This document shows, piece by piece, positions 58,267 through 64,000 of a stretch of DNA of 64,000 nt. The position numbers were made by a program, and so were the translations under genes. The notes under the pieces were generated by a model. The model was not told where the DNA came from. It saw only the letters and a program-made list of their open reading frames with translations, and searched no databases. This DNA is from Maribacter spongiicola. GTDB lineage: Bacteria; Bacteroidota; Bacteroidia; Flavobacteriales; Flavobacteriaceae. The stretch's first letter is position 1. The number at the start of each line of letters is the position of its first letter. The DNA lies in NCBI RefSeq assembly GCF_004364165.1, contig NZ_SOAY01000014.1, positions 62,001 to 126,000 on the forward strand, in the 5' to 3' direction.

Positions 58267-59603
58267 AATTTGTAATTATTTATTTTTTCGCTTAGGTCGT
58301 ATACCTTGGTATTATGAATTTGTTTTGATACAATACTTGAACCTGCAGCACTTCTATAGCCGCCGGCACAATGTATAACAATTGGTTTGTTCGTCGGAAT
58401 TTTATCGATGGCATTACGTAATTCATTTAAAGGGATATTAATTGCGCTATCAAAAAAATGACCTTCATTGAATTCACTTTTATTTCTAATGTCTACAATG
58501 GTATAGTTTTCTTTATTTTGATCAAAGTCGTTAAAATCAAATTCATCTTCTTTTTCGTAAACCTTATCTAACGTTAAAACAGCTTTTACTTGACTTTCAT
58601 AACCTATTTTTGCTATTCGTTCAAGTAGTTCTTGCTTGTCATTTATGCTTGCCACAACAATATAGAATGGTTCTGAAGGTTCAACAATAGACCCTAGCCA
58701 GGTTTCAATTTTATCATCAATATTTCGAGCCATAATATTAATGGAATTTGGCATATGATTTTTCTTGAATTCAGCTTCATCTCTGGTATCTATGATCAAA
58801 ATATTCTTTTCAATTTTGAAAGCTCCTATTTTTAAAGGTATTTGAGAAATAGCGCCTATAAAATTTGGAGCACCTGTTTTATTGATAGCTACATCGTGCC
58901 CAAAGTAAGATGGAATAAAAGGTTGGTCTTTTAAAATATGGTCAACAAAATCTTCTTTCGATAATTTTTTAAAAGCCCAATTACTAATACGTTCATTACC
59001 TAAGGTACTAGAAGAATCGCTACTCATATTCTTGCCACAAAGAGAACCGGCACCATGCGCCGGGTAAACTAAAGTGTCATCAGGTAAATCATTGAATTTG
59101 GTCTGCATTGTAGTAAACATAGCCTCAGCCAGTTGTTCACGTTTCGCTTTCATATTACCGGCTTTTTCTCTTAAATCGGGTCTACCAACATCACCTATGA
59201 ATAAAGTGTCACCTGTAAATATGGCTTGTTTTGCATTTTTATCTTTTGCTACAATAGTAATTCCGTCAGGAGAATGTCCGGGAGTGTTAATTGCCATGAA
59301 GGTTACCTCATTCATTTTAAAAGTAGCGCCATCGTCAAATGCCTTATGCGGATAATCAGCGCCTACTAACTCACTCACATAAATTACGGCTTCAGTTTCT
59401 TTATGAATTTGTAAATGTCCGCTAACAAAATCAGCATGAGGATGCGTCTCGAAAACAGCAACAATTTTAGCATCGTTTTCCTCGGCAAATTTATAGTACG
59501 GTTCTGGATCTCTAGATGGATCTACTAAAGCCATTTCATTGCCACTTAAAATTGCGTATGAATAATGAGCCAACGGTTTATCTTCAAATTGTTTAATTAT
59601 CAT
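58263..59603 (-). CDS. Metallo-beta-lactamase and double-rhodanese fusion, persulfide dioxygenase-like
   Basis: Residues 1-240 form an MBL domain with THPHADFVSGH (H54, H56, D58, H63), ETHE1/BaeB-like, expected to bind one iron and oxidise persulfide to sulfite. Two rhodanese domains follow (about 255-350 and 365-446). The first lacks the catalytic cysteine; the second has it in VIHCAGGYRS (C412). The enzyme would take sulfur from the SQR product. No class 1 or 2 site is seen upstream: a terminator of the peroxiredoxin gene is there, so transcription is by read-through or an unrecognised promoter. The 4-base overlap couples it to dps. Confidence 0.88.
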   Translation of the reverse strand: MIIKQFEDKPLAHYSYAILSGNEMALVDPSRDPEPYYKFAEENDAKIVAVFETHPHADFVSGHLQIHKETEAVIYVSELVGADYPHKAFDDGATFKMNEVTFMAINTPGHSPDGITIVAKDKNAKQAIFTGDTLFIGDVGRPDLREKAGNMKAKREQLAEAMFTTMQTKFNDLPDDTLVYPAHGAGSLCGKNMSSDSSSTLGNERISNWAFKKLSKEDFVDHILKDQPFIPSYFGHDVAINKTGAPNFIGAISQIPLKIGAFKIEKNILIIDTRDEAEFKKNHMPNSINIMARNIDDKIETWLGSIVEPSEPFYIVVASINDKQELLERIAKIGYESQVKAVLTLDKVYEKEDEFDFNDFDQNKENYTIVDIRNKSEFNEGHFFDSAINIPLNELRNAIDKIPTNKPIVIHCAGGYRSAAGSSIVSKQIHNTKVYDLSEKINNYKL

Positions 59604-59624
59604 AAGAACAGTTTTTAACGATTA

Positions 59625-59661
59625 AAAAAGAATCGGTTTTGAAAACTGTTCAAAACCGATT
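59625..59661 (-). terminator. Rho-independent terminator of the peroxiredoxin gene
   Basis: AATCGGTTTTGAA (59631-59643) is the exact complement of TTCAAAACCGATT (59649-59661). On the minus strand the stem is followed by CTTTTTT. Confidence 0.9.
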
Positions 59662-59670
59662 TCTATATAA

Positions 59671-60336
59671 TTATAAAGATTTTTTGGCAAGGTACCAATC
59701 AACTTTCTCTAAAGTATCATCTTCTAATCGAGCATTAAGCTCATCTAAAGTTTTTGGTGGAGAAACAATAACCTTATCACTTCTTTTCCAATCTAAAGGC
59801 ATCGCAACTTTATGTTTGTCAGAAGTTTGTAAAGCATCTAAAGCACGAAGTATTTCATCCATATTTCTACCTACGTTAAGTGGGTAATACATGACCAATC
59901 TTATTTTTTTCTTAGGATCGATAAAAAATACAGCTCTTACTGCAGCCGTTTCACTTTCGTTAGGTTGTAACATGCCATAAGCTTTTGAAACCTTCATGTC
60001 AAGATCTGCAATAATTGGGAAGTCGAAATACACTCCCGTATTTTCTCTTACATTCTGTACCCAACCTAAGTGTGCGTGAACACTATCAATACTCAAACCT
60101 AAAAGTTCAGTATTTAGTTCATCAAATTCACCTTTACGAGTTGCAAAGCCGCTCATTTCTGTTGTACAAACGGGAGTAAAATCTGCAGGATGCGAAAACA
60201 TGACAATCCATTTGTCTTTCGCAAAATCAGACATTTTAATTTTTCCCTTAGTAGTAACTGCTTCAAAATCTGGAGCCAAGTCACCAATTCTAGGCATTGA
60301 AATCACTTGTTTCTGTATAATATTTTCGTTATTCAT
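59671..60336 (-). CDS. 1-Cys peroxiredoxin, Prx6 family
   Basis: The 221-residue protein has the peroxidatic cysteine in FTPVCTTEMSGF (C57) and no other cysteine, and the long C-terminal extension (MDEILRALDALQ, KVIVSPP) of Prx6 enzymes. It reduces H2O2 or organic peroxides with an outside reductant, perhaps the thioredoxin-like protein. Some relatives also reduce sulfur species. ATG 60336 or ATG 60297 (MPRIGDLAPDFEA) may be the true start; the latter resembles typical Prx6 starts. It has a class 2 site and a terminator, so it is a single-gene unit. Confidence 0.93.
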   Translation of the reverse strand: MNNENIIQKQVISMPRIGDLAPDFEAVTTKGKIKMSDFAKDKWIVMFSHPADFTPVCTTEMSGFATRKGEFDELNTELLGLSIDSVHAHLGWVQNVRENTGVYFDFPIIADLDMKVSKAYGMLQPNESETAAVRAVFFIDPKKKIRLVMYYPLNVGRNMDEILRALDALQTSDKHKVAMPLDWKRSDKVIVSPPKTLDELNARLEDDTLEKVDWYLAKKSL

Positions 60337-60369
60337 AATAAGTATTATTTATAGTTTTTTAATATTCGA

Positions 60370-60414
60370 TAAAATTAAACTATGAAATAGATTTGTAATG
60401 TAACCTTGGTTACA
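60370..60414 (-). promoter_or_regulatory. Second-class CRP/FNR-type site and -7 box for the peroxiredoxin gene
   Basis: TGTAAC-CTTG-GTTACA (60399-60414) is a perfect 16-bp repeat. TAATTTTA (60377-60370 minus) is one base off TAnnTTTG. Centres are 33 bp apart. Confidence 0.82.
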
Positions 60415-60514
60415 CACATCAATTTTTAACATTTTTTTACAAATAAAAGCAGACATAACCTTATAGTATAGTTTTAATAAATAATATGAAGTGCTACCAA
60501 GATTATGTTAGTTG

Positions 60515-60559
60515 TGTGACTAATGTCACATTTTAAACCAGCAAGGTCATTTAATTTTG
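60515..60559 (+). promoter_or_regulatory. Second-class CRP/FNR-type site and perfect -7 box for the copper operon
   Basis: TGTGAC-TAAT-GTCACA (60515-60530) is a perfect repeat, a variant of TGTAAC-N4-GTTACA in which A-T is G-C. TAATTTTG (60552-60559) is a perfect -7 box. Centres are 33 bp apart. Confidence 0.82.
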
Positions 60560-60563
60560 CAGC

Positions 60564-60941
60564 ATGAAGTTGTCAAGCTTTACGATATCAATTCTGTTCA
60601 CATTCATTTCTTTGGCAAGTAGTTTTAAGACTGCCAGCGTTATGAGCTATTATGCGGTGTTTACAAATGATTTCGTAGAACGATTTTGTGAGAATAAAGA
60701 ACGACCAGAATTAAAATGTGATGGTAAATGTGCTTTATCACAAATGTTATCTCAGAAAGCTGATGATGAAAAAACTCCCATTAATTTAGACTTGCTTAAA
60801 AACGAAACAGTATTGTTTATTGGATCGTTGACTACATACGAGTTTGTACAACAACCTAGAAAAGTGTTGCAAAATGTACTGTATCGTGTGCTATATGATT
60901 TTCATTTCTTTGAACGTATTAAACATCCGCCAGAAGTTTAA
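60564..60941 (+). CDS. Small protein with FC-KCDGKC cysteines, copper-receptor partner
   Basis: ATG 60564 gives 125 residues with a hydrophobic N-terminus (SFTISILFTFISLASSF) and then three cysteines in RFCENKERPELKCDGKCALS (C42, C52, C56). This pattern is found in small flavobacterial proteins beside copper or cytochrome genes. It is probably periplasmic or membrane-anchored and may carry copper. The start lies only five bases after the -7 box, so the message would be leaderless or nearly so; the next ATG (60642) would lose the hydrophobic part. The OprC-like receptor follows after 81 bases. Confidence 0.65.
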   Translation: MKLSSFTISILFTFISLASSFKTASVMSYYAVFTNDFVERFCENKERPELKCDGKCALSQMLSQKADDEKTPINLDLLKNETVLFIGSLTTYEFVQQPRKVLQNVLYRVLYDFHFFERIKHPPEV

Positions 60942-60964
60942 TTTTTTTATTTCCATGTAATGTG

Positions 60965-60992
60965 TCTAACACCTAATTAACAGCGTGTTAGA
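60965..60992 (+). repeat. Hairpin between the two copper genes
   Basis: TCTAACAC (60965-60972) is the complement of GTGTTAGA (60985-60992). It is followed by a T-rich stretch without a run. It may be a weak attenuator or a stabiliser of the downstream message. Confidence 0.4.
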
Positions 60993-61022
60993 TTGTATTT
61001 CTATTAATTTAAAATTTAAACA

Positions 61023-63320
61023 ATGAACCTAAAATATCTTTGGGTACTAGCGGTATTATTATCGACCCCCTTACTTTACGCACAAAATTTATCAGGAAAA
61101 ATCATCTCTGAAATAGACCAGCAGCCACTTGATGGGGCTCACATTTTAGCTAATAACGGATCAGCAACATATACCAATTTTGATGGTGATTTTGTTTTAA
61201 AAAATGTTGAAGCGAATGTAATCTTGACCATATCTTATGTTGGCTATAAGACCATAGAATATCAGGTAATTAACATTAATTCCCCAATAGTAATCACCTT
61301 ACAAGAAGCGCCTATTGCCATTAACGGAGTTTTAGTGACAGGAAATATGAAAATTGATCCGGTACTTACCTTAGAAACCAATGATTATGTCAAGAGAATA
61401 GTTCAACCCAGAAATGTAGCTGATCTATTTAATGATGTTAATGGTTTTTCGTTGATTAAAAGAGGTAATTATGCAATTGACCCTAGTTTTAGAGCAACAC
61501 AATATGAGCAGTTAAATGTACAGTTTGATGGTGGTACAAAAGCCATGAATGCCTGCCCTAATCGAATGGATCCAATTACTACTCATGTGATACCAGAAGA
61601 AATTGAAAAGATTGAAATTATAAAAGGACCATACTCCGTTAGATATGGTGCTACTTTTGGTGGTATCGTAAATATGGTTACTCAAAAACCAACTGTTGAT
61701 GATTATGGTCTGCATGGTAGTGTAAGTGGTGGTTATGAAAGTAATGGTAATTCTATGGTATCTATGGCAAGGTTGCAACAGGCAACTGAGAAATATGACG
61801 TAGCAGGTAATATAGGTTTTCGTGATTTTGGTAATTATGAAGATGGTGACGGTACAGAAATTCCGTCTTCTTTTAGAAGCTTAGATTATGGCATAAAAGC
61901 AGGTGTAAATTTTACTGAAAATCAAAGACTACAAGCACATTGGCGACAGTCTTTTGGGCGCGATGTTTTACACGCCGGTTTACCTATGGATACCGAAGAG
62001 GACAACAGTAGTATTCTCTCTTTAGATTATAAATTAGGTAGTCTGCCAGGTCTTATTGAAAGTATAGATTCTAAAATTTATTATAGCTATGTTGATCATT
62101 TAATGACTAATTACAATAGACCAACTTTTATGATGACATCTGCGATTTCTGCAATTGATGCTACTACGGCAGGTGGTAAAGTAGAATTAAAATTAAAACC
62201 GACAGACAATCTTGCGCTATTTACGGGTGTTGATGTTTTGCATATTGCACGAGATGGCAATAGAACACGATTAGTGAAAAGAAATGCTATGGGAATTTTA
62301 GATACACCCTTAACAATTGAAGATAAGGTATGGCAAGATTCATTTATAAATGATATTGGTTTATTTGCAGAAGGTAAATACCCCTTAACAGAAAGAACTA
62401 TGTTAACTGCAGGTGTACGTTATGACAATGTTACTTCTGAAGCTAAAGACCCAGAAGCTGACTTTGCTGCTTTATACACTGACCTAGATAAAAGAACCGA
62501 ACATAATTTTAGTGGGACAGCTTCAATTAAATATGTGTATTCTCCTCAATTTATTATGGAAGTGGCGTATGGTCGTGGTGTTAGATCGGCAAATATGATT
62601 GAACGTTTTATTAATCACTTTAGCGTAGGTCAAGATGCGTATGAATATGTTGGTAATCCTAATTTAGATGCAGAAGTAAATAATCAGTTTGAGTTAGGTT
62701 TTAAAGGGAAGATGCCTATTTCAGAAAATACTTCTGATATGTTCAGTTATAGTACTTCTTTCTATTACTCGTTATACGAAAATTATATAGTGGCTGTAAT
62801 AGACGAAACACAGACAAGAAAATTCATGCCAATGAACCAACCATCTAATGCAAAAGTTTTTAGGAATTTAGATGATGCATATAAGACAGGTTTTGAAATT
62901 ATGGCAGGTTTAGACTTTTGTAATCATTTTAATTTTACAACCGAACTTGCTTATGTATATGCTAAGAATAATGACTTAAATGAGTCATTACCTTTGGTGC
63001 CACCTTTAGTTACAAGGTTTAAATTGGGCTATGAAAAAGAAAAGTATTGGGTGAATGCAGAATATAGGCTGACTGCCGAGCAAGATAATATTGCGTATTC
63101 TTTTGGTGAGCAGGTTACACCAGGTTATGAAATAATGGATTTACGTTTGGGTGTAATACCAATTAAAAACCTAACCTTAGGTGTTGCGGCATTAAATGTT
63201 TTTGATAAAACCTATAGTAATCACCTCAACTTCGCATTTAATAACCAGGCAGATTTTGGAACAGAACCCATTAATGACCCAGGAAGAAACCTATCGGTTT
63301 TTGTTCAATATGAATTTTAA
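61023..63320 (+). CDS. TonB-dependent outer-membrane receptor, OprC/NosA-like copper type
   Basis: A signal peptide (WVLAVLLSTPLLYAQ) precedes a CarboxypepD_reg-like domain (about 22-100), a plug domain with IEIIKGPYSVRYGATFGGIV (about 110-220) and a barrel ending in QYEF. The plug has the NACPNRMDP motif, where C178 and M182 form CxxxM, the copper-binding pattern of Pseudomonas OprC and NosA. So copper uptake is likely, for cytochrome or nitrous-oxide enzymes, though a heme or iron role cannot be excluded. It shares the promoter at 60515-60559 with the Cys-containing small protein and ends with a bidirectional terminator. Confidence 0.88.
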   Translation: MNLKYLWVLAVLLSTPLLYAQNLSGKIISEIDQQPLDGAHILANNGSATYTNFDGDFVLKNVEANVILTISYVGYKTIEYQVININSPIVITLQEAPIAINGVLVTGNMKIDPVLTLETNDYVKRIVQPRNVADLFNDVNGFSLIKRGNYAIDPSFRATQYEQLNVQFDGGTKAMNACPNRMDPITTHVIPEEIEKIEIIKGPYSVRYGATFGGIVNMVTQKPTVDDYGLHGSVSGGYESNGNSMVSMARLQQATEKYDVAGNIGFRDFGNYEDGDGTEIPSSFRSLDYGIKAGVNFTENQRLQAHWRQSFGRDVLHAGLPMDTEEDNSSILSLDYKLGSLPGLIESIDSKIYYSYVDHLMTNYNRPTFMMTSAISAIDATTAGGKVELKLKPTDNLALFTGVDVLHIARDGNRTRLVKRNAMGILDTPLTIEDKVWQDSFINDIGLFAEGKYPLTERTMLTAGVRYDNVTSEAKDPEADFAALYTDLDKRTEHNFSGTASIKYVYSPQFIMEVAYGRGVRSANMIERFINHFSVGQDAYEYVGNPNLDAEVNNQFELGFKGKMPISENTSDMFSYSTSFYYSLYENYIVAVIDETQTRKFMPMNQPSNAKVFRNLDDAYKTGFEIMAGLDFCNHFNFTTELAYVYAKNNDLNESLPLVPPLVTRFKLGYEKEKYWVNAEYRLTAEQDNIAYSFGEQVTPGYEIMDLRLGVIPIKNLTLGVAALNVFDKTYSNHLNFAFNNQADFGTEPINDPGRNLSVFVQYEF

Positions 63321-63333
63321 TAAATGGAATATA

Positions 63334-63361
63334 AAAAAGGGACCAAATATGGTCCCTTTTT
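63334..63361. terminator. Bidirectional terminator
   Basis: AAAAAGGGACCA (63334-63345) is the exact complement of TGGTCCCTTTTT (63350-63361), with an AATA loop. It serves the copper receptor gene and the convergent methyltransferase gene, whose stop lies in it. Confidence 0.93.
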
Positions 63362-63953
63362 ATGCTTTAGTACCGGTAAAACGAATAACCGAAGCATCAC
63401 CAATATGGTAAAGTCCTTCGTTCAATACTATTTCCTTTTCTTCTAAAATTTCAAAATCTATTCCCTTAAACTCATCTTCAATTTCATCAATGGCATAAAG
63501 CATGTCTATATTTTTAGGTCCACCAGAAGATTTTCCTAATTGATTCTTAGAGAACGCCTCAAAAATGACATGTCCGTTTGGTTTTAATGATTTTAAAAGA
63601 TGTTGGTTTGCTTTCTTTCTAATAGCTACTGGAAAATGCGCATAACAGAATGCGATGACATCAAACTTTTTAGAACTTTTAAATTTAAGAGCGTCAATTA
63701 TTTGATATTCAATATTAAAGCCATTATTTAATGCAAGCCCTTGAGCTTTGATTTTAGCAGATCCGCTAAAGTCGAAAGCCAATACTTCCCAACCTTTAGA
63801 TAGTGCATAGACGGCATTTCTGCCTTCACCTTCAGCAGGGAGCAAAATAGAACCTACTTTTAATTTATCTAGCTGTTGTTTAAAGAAATCATTAGGCGAG
63901 CTTCCGTACGCATAACTTTCCTCATCATAACGCTCGTTCCAAAAATCTTTCAT
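63360..63953 (-). CDS. Class I SAM-dependent methyltransferase, TehB-like
   Basis: The 197-residue protein opens with FWNERYDEESYAYGSSPNDF, the usual start of TehB/thiopurine-type methyltransferases, and has the SAM-binding loop ILLPAEGEGRNAVYALSKG and the acidic DFSGS. KFDVIAFCYAHFPVA is motif IV. The substrate is not known; relatives methylate tellurite, thiols or thiopurines. Length is normal. It is divergent from nothing seen and ends at the bidirectional terminator. The promoter is at or beyond the window edge. Confidence 0.85.
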   Translation of the reverse strand: MKDFWNERYDEESYAYGSSPNDFFKQQLDKLKVGSILLPAEGEGRNAVYALSKGWEVLAFDFSGSAKIKAQGLALNNGFNIEYQIIDALKFKSSKKFDVIAFCYAHFPVAIRKKANQHLLKSLKPNGHVIFEAFSKNQLGKSSGGPKNIDMLYAIDEIEDEFKGIDFEILEEKEIVLNEGLYHIGDASVIRFTGTKA

Positions 63954-64000
63954 GAAGTAATTATTTAAGGCATTAATATATACCCATCCATTTGATAATT

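Noticed and set aside
1..64000. CRISPR array, tRNA, rRNA or prophage
   Set aside because: No regularly spaced repeats, cloverleaf-like stretches, rRNA sequence, integrase or phage structural genes were seen by reading; I did not run a dedicated search.

Overview
The window looks like chromosomal DNA of a member of the Flavobacteriaceae (Bacteroidota), probably marine. The grounds are low GC, promoters of the TAnnTTTG type instead of TATAAT, A-rich ribosome-binding regions, lipoproteins with SCG/GCSS boxes, several TTG starts, and typical family content (CarboxypepD_reg-type TonB receptors, BatA/DUF4159/MoxR cluster, Reg_prop sensor kinase with LytTR regulator). I see no rRNA, tRNA, CRISPR array, prophage or insertion sequence.

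Region 1 (1-24.1 kb) is a stress and low-oxygen survival block. It holds an MgtC/DUF4010 membrane protein, an ABC1/UbiB kinase, an HlyD-ABC transporter trio, cardiolipin synthase, a beta-CASP nuclease next to an ATP-cone/PD-(D/E)XK protein and an MscS channel, six tandem-domain universal stress proteins, a thioredoxin, an SDR, uracil phosphoribosyltransferase, a P-type cation ATPase, a sigma-70-like protein and a PNPOx-like flavoprotein. At least eight promoters here carry the same inverted repeat, TGAY-N4-RTCA, whose centre lies exactly 33 bp from the centre of a TAnnTTTG-like -7 box. This is the layout expected of a class II CRP/FNR-family activator.

Region 2 (24.2-33 kb) is a candidate regulatory system. 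A LytS-type sensor kinase and a LytTR response regulator end an operon of secreted proteins: an unknown protein, an SH3-like protein and a possible caspase-fold protein. A VIT-vWA protein lies just upstream. Both transcription units are preceded by the same pair of direct repeats, CAACGAATACTA at a 21 bp period, at identical distance from the -7 box, so the regulator probably controls its own operon and the VIT-vWA gene.

Region 3 (33-45.5 kb) has a small membrane protein coupled to an adenylate-kinase-like but P-loop-less protein, a TonB-C-like secreted protein, the TldD/TldE pair, and a six-gene DUF4159-MoxR-DUF58-BatA-type operon.

Region 4 (45.5-63.3 kb) is a sulfur, respiration and copper block: two YeeE/YedE channel halves, a TolC-HlyD-RND efflux operon, a sulfide:quinone-oxidoreductase-like operon with two tiny membrane proteins, cytochrome bd oxidase, Dps, a metallo-beta-lactamase/rhodanese fusion, a 1-Cys peroxiredoxin, and an OprC/NosA-like copper receptor with a Cys-containing partner. 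Six promoters carry a second inverted repeat, TGTAAC-N4-GTTACA, mostly with the same 33 bp geometry, suggesting a second CRP/FNR paralogue. A 39-codon gene at 54952-55071 carries the first type of site. Neither CRP/FNR regulator is encoded in the window. A GC-rich interspersed repeat sits inside the efflux operon.
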